A DNA stretch of 64,000 nt from NCBI GenBank assembly GCA_029582155.1, contig CM055901.1:44127080-44191079 (forward strand), in the 5' to 3' direction. The notes under the pieces are model-generated. The model was not told the DNA's origin, did no database searches, and was given only the letters and a program-made list of their open reading frames with translations. A program made the position numbers and the translations under genes. Below are positions 37,993 through 49,917 of the stretch, piece by piece. Every line of letters starts with the position of its first letter. Within the stretch, counting starts at the first letter, position 1. The DNA is from Panopea generosa. Taxonomy: Eukaryota; Mollusca; Bivalvia; Adapedonta; Hiatellidae.

Positions 37993-39192
37993 TCCTTTAC
38001 TTCATATAGACGCCTTTGGACAACTCAAATATTGAAAGCATTAATTCACCACATATCAGCAATGGATGAATTATGTTTATATTAACTGACAGAGAGGAAA
38101 ACAGTGCAGGAAGAGTTCAGATTGCAATCTGAACACTTCCTGCACTGTTTTCAAAGGCCTTCTGTGATTGGTGCAGGAAAACGCATATCTATGGAGCAGG
38201 CCTTCTAAAATTCCAAAATGCAAATCGGTCCAGGTTTTTTACTACCGTAAGAATCGCACTTATTTAAAAAAAATCACTTAAATTGCCTTACATTATGCCT
38301 TTACATGTATGCATACCCCACCCACCATGTCAGCAGCATCATGTATTTTCTGCGTTTATTTATTAATAAGGAACGATTTCAAGTTTATTTGTGTATTATT
38401 TATAACATACTTTACCACAATGTGTACATTTTAATGACTGACATTATGTTTCCGCGTTACTGAATAATTTTCATTATATAAAAATGATCGATCGAACCGG
38501 AAGTGATGCAAGTTCCGGAAGCTGCGTGAAATAATCACCGTGGAAACCAATGTAACGGTTCAACCACCAAAATAAATCATTCCGAACCTGTCCCAAATCA
38601 AAACAAAATTGGTCCGGGTTCACTTTCATTAATTAATGTCATCAATTTATAATTAAATTATTTTTTTTTAAAAAAATGAAACAAACAAGTAACGCTGCAC
38701 GTTTTATCAAATATTTTAATGACGCAAACAATATTCGGTCCGACCGTCCCAGCTTTGGTTAGCGGTATATCAAAGAAATTACGGACGCAAACACAGTCTT
38801 TTGATGAACCGACAGAATGCTATGGGTCTCTGATCACACATCGGAGGCGTGCTTCATAGCGATAGACTCTTCCGATAAACTCCCCTAATACCGTCAATGG
38901 TTTGGTCGAAATTGACATCATTTCGCACAGCAGGTGACAAAAGAAACGGATTATTGGGTCAAATGGTATTGCCGCAAGGCGTATTTCACAGGTCAGTATG
39001 GCATGATAAGAGCAATTTATGAGATTTTATACGACCGATAGAAAATATCTGGACCGATTTTTTATTGAACTTTGAAAATATTTGGACCGATTTTTTATTA
39101 AACTTTGAAATGAAAACCGGTTTTGAACTTCAGAAATCGGTCCAAAAACCGAAAAACCGGCAATTTTAGAAGGCCTGCTATGGAGTAAAGGG
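37993..39192 (-). mobile_element. piggyBac-like MITE copy split by a hAT-like element
   Basis: Inverted relative to 13570: tcctttacttcatatagacg at the left after TTAA (37989-37992) and ggagtaaaggg then TTTAA at the right. The central hairpin has 28-base arms with one mismatch and no spacer (38097-38152). The inserted element occupies 38197-39177. Confidence 0.78.
38197..39177. mobile_element. hAT-like non-autonomous element with exact 8-bp TSD
   Basis: The ends CAGGCCTTCTAAAATT and its inverse AATTTTAGAAGGCCTG are flanked by an identical 8-bp duplication, CTATGGAG (38189-38196 and 39178-39185). An 8-bp duplication with CAG-type ends is diagnostic of hAT. The subterminal zones have repeated atcggtcca/ttggaccgatttttt motifs. 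No transposase is present. Confidence 0.85.
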
Positions 39193-39984
39193 TTTAACCC
39201 CATTTTATTATTTTTTCCCCAAATATTTTGTAAATATCATTAAGAGTGTTGTAAAGTCATGTGACAAAATTTAAATGCCTGACTTGCTGCATTGCTGTAT
39301 GTGTTGTACTTTTAATCTCATACGAATCTCCTAGAAAATGTAATAAAGACAAATTATTTTCTGATTTTAATACAATCTTGGTAGATTAATCCGGTAAATA
39401 TATTTGATTTTGCTGACTTTGTTGGATGAGAAATGATTTCCTACTGCCTTAAGTCATAGAATATTGATGATGCTGGGCTAACTCGGCTGATTACCTGCAA
39501 TACATTTTATGTTTGTGCTTTTTTTTATGATTAATGTCAAACACACGCTCATTCTGATGCAAATGTGTCCTTTTCAATGTTTTTATGGTTATCAAGTTGA
39601 ACAGCTGCGAGGTATATGCAGCTAGAAATATTTGATTGCAAATACGCTGTATACAACATTTGTGTGGATAAAATTAATTATATTAGAGTAAAAATTAAAC
39701 TTATAATTGGAAATTAGCAAAATATGTATTAGTTACAGACTTTTAATGATATTAGTGAAATTTATCTTTAAATGATATATTTGGGGTTTTGTCCTCATAG
39801 TAAAGCACTAATAATTTATTAGTTTGTGAACCTAATTTACAGTCACATGTAATTGGAGATATAATTACATGAACATTAAAGTTTAAAATGCATGCTCCTA
39901 TGAAGTAATAAATTATTGCTGCAATATATCTTTCCTGGCATTCAAAAATGAAATATAATTATTATATTTTCCACTTTAAGTGGA

Positions 39985-40480
39985 ACCATATGATTGCTTT
40001 TCAGCCAAATAAGGTGAAGGTCCTAAAGCTTCTGAAAGTGAACAAGATACTTGATTGTTTTTAAGCCAAGCTTACTTATGATCAAAGTCACTTGCTGCTA
40101 TTTATATAACTTATAATTATTAGAAAATGGTTTCCCTTGACATTAACTTCTGTTTCTTTTAAGATTCTTCAGTGAAATTCTAGATAGGTCCCTTCATGAA
40201 AATTAAAGCTAGAAATAACTTCGAGTCAACTCAGGTCAAGGTCAATATTACTAAAAATAGAAAAAAACACTTGATACCTTTTGTTTCCTGTAAGATGTTT
40301 TGTAAGATTTTGTGGATATGCTCCTAGTATGATAATGAAGCTTTGGAATGCTTTTGAGCCAGATTAGGTGATGGTCAAGGTCACTGTTTCATGAAAACTA
40401 TTTTGATGAATTTGTTGACAGGTTCTCCACATGACAAGGTAGCATGTCAAAAAGTCTTTGGCAACATCCTAAAGACATTT
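39985..40480 (+). repeat. Diverged repeat with AAGGTCA motifs
   Basis: Loosely repeated blocks contain gaaggtc or caaggtca at about 40013, 40232 and 40376, each followed by text such as ttctgtttcttttaagat. Similar aaggtcaaggtcac sequence occurs at 43279-43475. It resembles a common bivalve dispersed repeat. Confidence 0.45.
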
Positions 40481-41049
40481 ATTTTTTATTGTACTAAATA
40501 AAAAAATCTGTTAATATAGTCTTGCCCAATCACATGGTTTAATTTAATGATAATTAAGGCCACCATTAAAAAGATGTGTTACTGTTCGTCGGTCCAGAAT
40601 TATTTATGTAGGTAGGTAGCTAATTTTGTTGATTACCAGATATTTATCTTTTATTGTCTTTTTGAAAAAAATATTGACAAACCATGACAGACATGTGAAC
40701 TCTCCCGCATTGTTTGGGAGTCTCCCAGAATCAAAGAGAAAACTTGCGACTCCCAGACGGGAGTCAAAATCTTCCGCAATATCAATATCCTGTGTATTGT
40801 ATTTTTACTCCCCCTGCATTTTGTTGTAAAAACAAACTAACTGACACTGACCAAGATACATAAGCTCCGCCTTTATCAGTTGTAAATGTCAATCAATGTC
40901 CTTAACATGACCAAGATACATAAGCTCCACCTTCATCAGTTGTAAGCCAATCAGATTGCAGATGATATCAGAAACTTTCAACGCGATTACACAAGAGCGT
41001 TTATAATGAAATTCAACACAGCACGATTAATTGGCATATATCTTGTAGT

Positions 41050-41780
41050 CTTATTGGTTTTCATATAGTTTACCACCGAAACAATGATAAAGAAAATCAA
41101 TATATAAAACTGTATACCAAAGACGATCTTTAACACGTCCAAAACTTTTAGAAAAGTGCAACTCGAAATTCGATACACAACTGGACCACAAGACCAAAAA
41201 TAAACAATCTGAAAAACTGTGAAAAAGAAATGACACAAAATTGTCCCTGAAATTGTTACAGTATTAATTCTTTTCTATATATCAACGCAATTATAATTAT
41301 TAAATCATTTGTAAACTAGACATTGAACGTTTTTCGGCAATAACTTCTACAGTAACACAAGGAAATTCTTGTTGAATCTCCAAGGAATCTTATAATTCAT
41401 CGCGAATCGTTTGCCATTTTCTTTTATAAGGTATTGAGGCGCGTATGCGCAACTTTCTAATCTCAGTTTAAACGTTGGGCTATTTTCCAGTATTTGCCAT
41501 GTTTTTTTATCGGATGGGAAAACCCCCGGATCAAAGTGACTATTTTCTATACAGCAAATATCTACATAAGGGCTTTATACCCACCGACTCTCTTTTTTTT
41601 GGACAAAATCACACTTACATGGTTGAATTTTTACAAACAAAATAGAAATAGAATGCTACTTCACCACTTTCATATTCATTCAGAAAACTTATTTGTGGTA
41701 TACGAGAAGTTGTTGTGATGAACAAAATTAGGATTCAAACTTATTAGGAAGTTAGAATGCTAGGTTTATATATTTGACAT
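41050..41780 (+). mobile_element. Dispersed DNA-element core, copy 3
   Basis: Matches the inside of the PIF/Harbinger-like element (reverse of 16700-17160), from ataaaactgtataccaaagacg to attaggaagttagaatgctaggt, and part of 7060-7330. The GGCCTAAAAAAATAAAT termini are not seen here. Confidence 0.6.
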
Positions 41781-42019
41781 GAAGCCTTTGTTCTCGTAAC
41801 TGGACAATTATGTATTATTATTATAGCTTCCAGATAGTGTAAATAACGTTATTTCCATGAAGGTCACAAATTGTAAGTCGCAAATTTTTTTTTTTGTTAA
41901 ACCATATATTTTTTAAGTTACTTGTAAATACACTTCAAGCACTCAAATTCTATACTGAAATCTCCAGCCTTAATTATAATTAGTGTGAATTGGTTCAATG
42001 AAAAAAAGGAATATTAAGT

Positions 42020-43260
42020 TGTGAACAATATAATCTTTCTTGGGACATAGAATTTACTGTCCTTGGTATTCGGTTTTCAGTAAATCTAGTCAAAATGATT
42101 AATGTGAAATTTGATGGTAAAATGCATGATCCATTGGTCAAAAAGAATATTGACACTTATAGGTAAAATAACAATCTCAAAATGTTTAGCCATACCGAAA
42201 ATTAATCATCTTATCTTAGCTCTACCAAACCCTACTGCTGATAAAATCAAAAAGCTTAAAATTTTATTTTCTAAATTTATTTGGGATGGTATACTGAATA
42301 AGGTGAAAAGAAATTATCTCTGCAACTCTTACTTAAAAGAGGGTCTCAAAATGTTTGATATAGACCTTTGTATTAGCTCATTAAAACTCACATGGATAAG
42401 ATGCCTTTTAAATTCAAATTACAAAAAATATTTATCCATATTTATTTCAGTATACCCATTCATGTCATATGCTGGCACATATGGCCAAGATTTTGTTACT
42501 AGACACATAAACAGAACACATAATCCCTTCTGGAAAGATATTTTTAGAAGCTATCAAACATATTCAAACTTACTAAAGCCTGCATATTGGTTTACATTTA
42601 AAAAAAAATACAATTTGGTTTAATCCAAATTTAAGGTCGGAGGCACAAGTATATTTTATAACCATTGGTTCTTTGAGGGTATTTTATATTGATAAATGAT
42701 ATTATAAATACAAATGGTAATTTATACTCGATGATGGATTTTGTTAAAAGCTTATGTACAACATAAATATAAACTACATAGCATCTGTTAAAAGGTACTT
42801 ACCTAAACTTTTAATTTTTCATTTAGCACCACCTACCCATTATCTGAGTTCCAATAGTTATGAAAGATCCAAAAGGATGTAGAGAAATCTGCCAATCTGG
42901 TTAGGACAGTGTTACTGCCTTCCTTTTAACATTACAAAAGACTCAAATTTACAATGGATTTAATATAGAATAAAATACGAAATATTAGGAACCAATTCTT
43001 ATAAACAAACGAAAATAAAGGACTCCGATACTTGCAGTTTATGCAACAGAGAAAAAAACAATTAAACATACTTTTGTCAAATGTGACATTTCTTAACAAT
43101 TTATCTCATGTTTGATGAACCATATTCATGAAAATGTATAGACATTATATTCAGAAATAAAATGTTTGACTGTTGGAAAGTCTCGAATAAAATAATATTA
43201 ATGGCCAAGAAATTTATTTACTATCAGAAACTTAAAAGAGTTCTCAATCGAGCAAGATCA
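42020..43260 (+). pseudogene. LINE retrotransposon fragment (L1/Tx1-like ORF2 C-terminus), dead
   Basis: The longest open stretch, 42111-42623, encodes the region just after the reverse-transcriptase catalytic core. It has W-S-K-R-x-L-T-L-I-G-K-I-T, an L-A-I-P-K-I-N-H-L-I-L-A-L-P-N-P stretch, K-F-I-W-D-G and G-L-K-M-F-D-I, all typical of L1/Tx1-group LINE proteins. Related sequence continues out of frame on both sides: W-D-I-E-F-T-V-L-G-I upstream near 42037, and a C-S-L-C-N-R-E zinc-knuckle-like remnant near 43034 followed by the usual hydrophobic C-terminus near 43190. The catalytic domain and ORF1 are absent. Several frameshifts and stops show that it is a 5'-truncated, inactive copy in intron 1. 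Confidence 0.8.
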
Positions 43261-43493
43261 CAGATCCAGATCCCTACCTCAAAGGTCAAGGTCACACTTT
43301 TAGTTTCGTTTGGTCTTTCATGCCTGTCTGGTACTTTGTCTTACATGGAGGGATTTTAAAATATCTTTATTCAAGTGATCAACATGTCATGATGATGTAT
43401 CACCTGCATCTACCTATAGAAATACCCAGGCCTTAACATCAGATGCCAAGGTCACACAAATATCAAGGTCACATTTTAAGTAAAAAAAACATT

Positions 43494-43705
43494 TGTGAAT
43501 GAGTGATATCACTTATTCGAATCAGCGATATCACCTAATTGAAACGAATGAGTGATATCACTTATTCGAATAAGTGATATCAGCTATTTGAAACGAATGA
43601 GTGATATCACCTATTTGAATGAGTGGTATCACCTATTTGAATGAGTGGTATCACCTATTTGAATGAGTGGTATCACCTATTTGAATGAGTGATATCACTT
43701 ATTGA
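43494..43705 (+). repeat. 22-bp palindromic minisatellite
   Basis: About nine units of a gaatgagtgatatcacctatt type, each containing the palindrome GTGATATCAC or a variant. At 43553-43582 two units form a perfect 30-base palindrome centred on TTCGAA. Confidence 0.9.
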
Positions 43706-44698
43706 GGTTAAATAGTAAAACGGCACCCCATAGAAACATCAGTCCATTTCTCTTGATATTTATGGATACATTTAAATCCCTGTAACCTATTATAAAATAT
43801 ATTGTTGTTTTTTTTTTCAGACCATTTTGGGGGCATGTGACACTTACCAGTGACATTTCTTGTTTTTTTTTTCTCTTCTTCAATAAAGTATATTTAACTG
43901 CTCATTATCACAACTAGACCTGCAAGAAGAATGATTATTTAATGTTTATAGACTTCAATAAAGCATTACTTTCTTTTCAAAAATTAAGTTTATAAAGTCA
44001 GATAAAAAATTCAATACTGCAGGGCTTTCATCAAGTTTTGAAGTAGGAGGGTGAAAGGAAAAAGTAGAAGTGGGGTCTGGGTGTCCTTTGCCAAAAAAAA
44101 GAAAAAATCAGCTGAAAATAGCTGGGTTCAAGAAAGAATAGCCAGGAGAACAGCTTGCTCTGTAACTGTATGTTACGTTTAACGTTGCTTTTTCAGTATA
44201 CAGTGTTTTTATAGCCATTCTTGGATCACATTCCCAATGGCAAATAGTATCTTTTATTTACCAATTGAGTGGTAAAAATTCCCAACTGAAAGCTTTAATA
44301 ATTGTAAATTGTATCTTGCCATAATTCCTTTATGAAATAAACAAAGTTTTCCCCATTCTGAATTGAGTATGACACTGATTCTTTAATTAAATGGCCAGAG
44401 AAACAAGTGTGCACATTTGGACGAGTTGAACAAATATATTTAATGCAAAGATTTTCCCAATGTTAATGTAATGCCGCTAAAATTTCCATTTCCAAGGGTA
44501 TGGGTCATCTTCCCAGAATGGTGAGAAAAAAAAACACTGGTTAAATAAATTTGGTAGCCACAAGCTGTAAGTATGCTGTAGAAAATTGTCAACCTTCGAA
44601 AAATAATGTTGACCGAGGTTTGATATTCATATAATTACAGTTTTGTTATATATTATATAATGTTTATATTATATGATATATCAGTTATTGTTTTACAG

Positions 44699-44794
44699 AG
44701 TGAGGAGAAAACTGACCTGACAAATCCTGTAAAGAGTCGAGGATGCACCGATATAGCTGTCCTCATTGTATTTGTGCTCTTCTGGGCAGGCATG
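44699..44794 (+). CDS. SLC44A1: SLC44A1-like choline transporter, coding exon 2 (cytosolic tail and first half of TM1)
   Basis: A 96-nt exon with phase 0 at both ends, acceptor ttttacag and donor gtatgt. It encodes residues 9-40. A short charged segment is followed by the SRGCTDIAVLIVFVLFWAGM stretch. The R-x-CTD(I/V) motif directly before the first membrane helix is a hallmark of the CTL/SLC44 family. The hydrophobic helix starts at about residue 27 and continues into exon 3, so the intron interrupts TM1. CTL1 moves choline (and, by reports on the family, ethanolamine) across plasma and mitochondrial membranes to supply phospholipid synthesis; transport itself cannot be judged from this N-terminal part. 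The preceding intron is about 12.1 kb and the following one about 16.1 kb, both full of repeats. Confidence 0.88.
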
Positions 44795-44954
44795 GTATGT
44801 TTTTTTATCATCTGTTATAACTTAGCTCATCTGAGCCATTCCTCTTTTCATTAAATGACTTTCTTAAATCACTAAACCAATTTTCATAAGAGTTGGTGAC
44901 ATTTGTTCTTCCCCTCACCTCCATTTTAATGTTCTTCCTGCAAATAGCCATTTG

Positions 44955-45290
44955 AGTAGTACAGGACTCGCCGTCCTCGTGCTTCCTCTTCTCAATACAA
45001 TCAGAGTTTGAAAACTCACAGTCCTTGTGTTTCCTCTTCTCAATACAATCTGAGTTTGAAACTCACAGTCCTTGTGTTTCCTCTTCTCAATACAATCAGA
45101 GTTGAAACTCACAGTCCTTGTGTTTCCTCTTCTCAATACAATCAGTTTGAAACTCACAGTCCTTGTGTTTCCTCTTCTCTATACAATCAGAGTTGAAACT
45201 CACAGTCCTTGTGTTTCCTCTTCTCAATACAATCAGAGTTTGAAACTCACAGTCCTCGTGCTTCCTCTTCTCAATACAATCAGAGTTGAT
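44955..45290 (+). repeat. 46-47-bp minisatellite, about 7 copies
   Basis: Unit with cacagtccttgtgtttcctc and ttctcaatacaatcagagt. Frames on both strands in this interval are repeat artefacts. Confidence 0.92.
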
Positions 45291-45845
45291 AAGCCACAGC
45301 TCAAGACAGGTGACTATTTCAAGGTTTGCTACCTATGATGTTTAGGGCTACAGTTAGTAATAAAACCTTCATATTCTCTATAGTCAGTGATTTGCAGGAG
45401 CTGTGCAATTCATGTTTTTGAAGTGATTTATGAAAAAACAACAACATGAGTACTTCATAATTTTTGTTTATTTAGCTTGTATGTCACCGAGTCCCGGAGA
45501 GACATACCAGGAATGAATCTGATTGTTGTATGATTGTAAAACGTTGTGTTTGACAAATATTACCGGGTTAGTTTGGGGAAAGTGGGGGTCCAGAAATAGT
45601 ATATTCTTCTAGAATTCTGACCATTGTACTTTTTCCCTGCCTGTATGTTACATCTGTTTTAAGTTTGTATTGAATCAGATTGGAGAATATTTTCTATTAT
45701 AATTGGTAAAGTGGCATTGATATGTACCTTTTGTACTTAACGTTTGTGCACAGCTGTTTGTTATGGAATAAAACAAAACATTTGAGCCGATCTTAAACTT
45801 TGTATTATTTCAGAATCAACAAAGTTATATTTCAGCATTCATGTA

Positions 45846-46019
45846 CAGTCAAACCTGTCAAAAGCTGCCACTCAAGCGAAGGAGCAAAAATAGCATTTTA
45901 AGGCAGGTTGTTTAATACAGGTTAATTTGCTCCTAAAGAATATGAATGGGAAATAAGAATTGTGGCTGCTTAAGACAGATGGTTGCTGAATAAAGGTGAC
46001 CATTTGCACAGTTTGCCTG
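45846..46019. mobile_element. Tc1/mariner-like MITE, complete (174 bp)
   Basis: Flanked by TA on both sides. Ends CAGTCAAACCTGT and the approximate inverse ACAGTTTGCCTG. An incomplete relative is at 5487-5626. Confidence 0.65.
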
Positions 46020-46552
46020 TATACATGATACAGAATGTTACATGACTTTAAATGGGGACTGGTGGTTAATCCCTGACATCATTCAGCCATTAATTAGTTT
46101 CCTCGGCAAATATGATCTTGGTTGTGATTGTAACGCATGTGTTTCTACAGTTTATTAATGGCCATTATCATCAATCAGGAGATCCACTTGCAGACACTAC
46201 CAGAATTTTTTCAACTTCATTTCTCAGTATCCCACATGATCAGTATGCAATGTCGTATTGGCGTCAATTTCCTTGTGATTTGTGCCTAGGCCTTAATTGA
46301 CACTTCGCTACAATCCTGTGCAGAAACAGATCTCAATTAGCACGGTGATTTAGTCTCTAGAATTGTCTTGGGTCTCCAGAGAAAAATGTCTGCCTTTATT
46401 AGCTGGGAATATCGTAACACTTTTCAATTGGAGATGTTTAAAAATGTTATTTGTATTCTTCTGTTCTTCCTTTATAAAACGAACGAAATCTCATCTTAAA
46501 CCCTGTTACATCTGACTTCAAATGAGTGCGTGCTCAAATATGATTTCTTTAT

Positions 46553-46816
46553 TAGCTCGCAGGAACAAAGTCCTAGGAGAGCTATTGTCATGACCCCGGC
46601 GTCGTAGGCATCATCTGTAGACACCCAGGTTAATCTTTTGCGTTTAAGTTTAAGATATCTATGCAACCACTTACTGGATGTGAATGAAACTTTACATGTG
46701 TGTTCACCATCATCAATGGAACACACAGAGCCAAGAACCATAACTCTTGATTGCACTTTGGCACAGTTATGGCCCTTTTTGGACTAAGACACCCAGAGGC
46801 GAGCTTTGTTGGTTTT
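46553..46816 (+). mobile_element. Rolling-circle-like element, AGCTCGCAGG family, complete (264 bp)
   Basis: The 5' hairpin agctcgcaggaac/gtcctaggagagct is followed at the 3' end by ggcgagct, the inverse of the 5' agctcgc, and then ttgttggtttt. This is a very short member of the same structural class as the elements at 11619 and 61401. Confidence 0.55.
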
Positions 46817-47104
46817 CTGGCAACTTTTGTTGGAAGTTACTGTTATCTAAAAAATTTCCAGAATAATACTGATTGATGTTTAATGAAAGGGAAAGAAAAC
46901 AATCTTAAACCAATTAATAGTTTTGATATTTGCTTGTATGTTTGGGGTATTGCGCCTTTTTTCAAAAGTATTTCAATTATCTAACGTAGGTCAGCACATC
47001 TAATCATCACTCCTGGGATCTTTCGGTATGGTTAAACAATACTAGACACACCTTATCTCCACACTTCTTCACATCATATTCAAAGGTGGAGGCATTTTGT
47101 CATA

Positions 47105-47178
47105 AACAGAGACTGTGGCTGGGCTGGGCTTCTAACTTATGACCCCTGGGTTGAAAGTCGGATGCATAACTGAGTTTG
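47105..47178 (-). mobile_element. SINE head fragment, reverse orientation
   Basis: The reverse complement contains aactcagttatgcatccgac, cccaggggtcataagtt and cacagtctctg, the head of the main SINE family. Confidence 0.65.
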
Positions 47179-48397
47179 CACTCCCACCCCCTCCTTGCAC
47201 TCCCACCCCCTCTGGCTTTTGCATGTTGTATAGATTATTACGATTCCATGCCTGAGATAAATACTGTCACTTTTTGAGAGATCAGTAGAGATTACACAAA
47301 CTGAAACAGAGATGGCATCCAGGCTATGTAAACCTCTAACTAGTGGACCTTTGTAACAATATACTTCTTTAACGTTGTTTATAGATTATTCTGTTATCAT
47401 TCAGATCTTGTATGAATCACACTCAAGACCCTTTCCTGGTTAGAACCGTCACAGTGTTGTTTTGTAGAGGTCATTGGTTAGAGCCTGGTATTGAACCTTT
47501 GACCTGGCTTGAGTGACCCAAACTGCTCCCTGCACTACCACCTCGCTTGTAGACTGTGATCCTGCAAGCTGATAAGAATGAATGCTAATACCCAAGTTTA
47601 AACAGCAATATTTCATATTAATACCAATAGCGTAAGGATTCAAATGTTAAATTAATTGGTACAATTTTTACTTGATAACAGTTTTATTTTACAAAGAGTG
47701 TCTTAAATATTTGAATTGGTTTTTATTCAAATAAAATGTCCATCATTTATTTCTCTTGAGAGTCTCTGATTTCCATGTGTTTTATACATTGTTATTAGTG
47801 AGGATTTAGTTGTCTAACAGATGGTGTAGTTATGGGGTTTTTTTGCAAGCCAAAAGTAAAAAGAAATAATTAAGTCAATTAACAATTATTATGAGGTATG
47901 TGTAAAAAAGGATATGGACTGTCATAATATTTTCCACTTTTAATATAGAACAAAAATAAAAATTATATTGCCATAGAAAGCATAATCCTCTATGCCATCA
48001 CCAAATTTCGTATTGATATTATATACCGTTACATAGCAACGGTACTAGAAAATATTCATGTAATGGCTACAAGGAAAAGTGATATAGTGAATCTGATATA
48101 TATGATAAATGGGTGAAAAACTATGTATGAAAAGCACCCAAGAGCCCAGTAGGTACTTTGACAAGATTTGATTTGGCCAATTAAATATCATGCAAAAATT
48201 TAACATTGATGTCAGCTGACTGCTCCGGGTAGCCATTATATGCATATTTTCTAGCACTGTTGCTACATAACCGCTTTCAATATAGTTACGAAAATTGGCA
48301 ATTGCATAGAGGAAATATTCCTATTTATGGTAATATAAGTTTTATTGATGTGCTGTATTAAATGTTGAAAATATTACACAAGTCCACACTTGTTTTT

Positions 48398-49004
48398 ATC
48401 TCACCTGAGCAAAGCTGAAGGTGAGCTATTCTGGTCACCTGTTGTCCATTTTCCGTCATCCGTTGTCCGTCCATGAACTTTCTGTGGTGTGCACTCTAGC
48501 ACCTGCATTTTTATTTTGATCCTCAGCAAACTTGCACAGTAGTTATATAACCGCAATATCTTGGACAAGTTCTTAAACTGGTCAAATTAGAATATTAACG
48601 TTATTGCCCTTGAACATTAAAAAATGCACTTTATTATGACCGTGTGTGCATTCTAGCACTGGCATTTGATTCTCACCAAACTAACACATTAGTTATATAA
48701 CCTTACATTTGGACTAGTTCTTGAACTGGCAAAATTGGACTATTAATGTCAGGCTCTTGAATTGTCAAAAATTGCACTATTTGACCGTATGACCATTTGA
48801 TTCTCACCAAACTTACACAGTTGTTATGATAATAACCATAATATCTTGGACAAGCTTTTGAACTGGCAAAATTGGATAATTAATGTCGGGTGTTATGGAC
48901 CTTGAATCAACAAAAAATGCATTATATGAAATTATGTACACTCTAGCACATTGAAAATAGCTGTCTTTGGCATTGTCTCCTCTGCCACAGGTAAACAATT
49001 TAGT
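48398..49004 (+). mobile_element. Rolling-circle-like element, GCTCACCTGAGC family with ~150-bp repeats
   Basis: The 5' hairpin tcacctgagc/gctgaaggtgagct, then tgtccgtccatgaactttctg, then three to four diverged copies of the gtgtgcactctagcac repeat seen at 30721. The degenerate 3' end is ccacaggtaaacaattta. Confidence 0.7.
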
Positions 49005-49638
49005 TGTAAGACAAAACAGTATGAATTTTGGTTAACACTATATTGGTCTTCCAATAAACAATAGAACAGTGTTTATACTTTTGTATGTTACTTAAAGCTA
49101 ACATATAAAATGACGTTGGTGAGGAAACGTTAATATATAAAATAATGTTTGTAATGTTTGTAAACAAACTCATATAATTATGTAAGCAGGAGTCAACATA
49201 ATAAGGCCTCAATTTTTACTAGCTAACTAGGCCTCTCAAAATAAAATTTAACTGACCAGACAAAATCAAATGGACTAAATATAATCCATGAGAGACACTA
49301 ATTTTGTATACATATGTATTACTTGGTAACACTTTGTGATAATGTAAAAATAACTCAATTAAATTTGATACTCATTTATTTAAACAAATTGACATCTCAA
49401 AAACTACCATTGTTGTGATCCTCATTTCACCATGATAATTCTTGTACACAATTTACTTCAAGATCATGTTCCCAGCATTCCTATTCTTATTTCCTGTTTG
49501 TATCATCACTTCGCATGAATTATTGTTGGTTATTGGTAGTAAATGGGTTTGAATTTGGTGAAAAACAAATATATCTTCTGCCATTTATACCGAGCCAAAA
49601 CTAAAGTTATGATTGGCTGCAGTATTCACTATTGACCA

Positions 49639-49917
49639 GCAGGGCCCTGGTTAGCTCAGTTGGTTATGCGTCTGACTATCAATCCAGGGGTTGTGAGTTC
49701 GAATCCCTGCCCGGCAACAGTCTCTGTGATGATTGATATACGACATTGTGTTTCATTATCATTCGTCTCTCACCACTAATTCAAGTGGGAAAGTTATCAG
49801 TTACTTGGGGAGATGGGGTGTGCTCGAGTACTGGTTAATCCCAGGAATCAGTGGTTAGGTTAACTGATCGTCTGTTATCCCTCGATGGCATAAAAATGAC
49901 GCTAAATATTCAATCAA
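49639..49917 (+). mobile_element. tRNA-derived SINE, full length with 13-bp TSD
   Basis: The best copy in the window. A box tagctcagttgg (49652), B box gagttcgaatccc (49698), Meta-domain-like ggttaggttaactgatcgtc and the tail aatattcaatcaa. The duplication TCACTATTGACCA flanks it at 49626-49638 and 49918-49930, proving retroposition of the whole unit. The tRNA part is closest to a Lys-type tRNA but its anticodon arm cannot fold properly. Confidence 0.93.

Larger units (their letters stand above)
32565..44698 (+). other. SLC44A1-like intron 1 (~12.1 kb)
   Basis: Runs from donor gtaata to acceptor ttttacag. Its contents are listed individually. The parts not listed (33421-34445, 36836-37827, 39193-39984, 40481-41049, 41481-42019, 43706-44698) are AT-rich sequence with no gene signal; a (TA)n run lies at about 37804-37826. 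Confidence 0.6.

Noticed and set aside
42111..42623. 170-codon frame as a host gene
   Set aside because: Its motifs match the C-terminal part of a LINE reverse transcriptase protein, and the flanking homologous parts are frameshifted.
44915..45338. Repetitive frames on both strands
   Set aside because: Produced by the 46-47-bp minisatellite, with no start, splice or domain evidence.
49642..49715. Functional tRNA gene (A and B boxes present)
   Set aside because: The acceptor and anticodon stems do not pair properly, and the segment continues into a SINE body with a target duplication around the whole unit.
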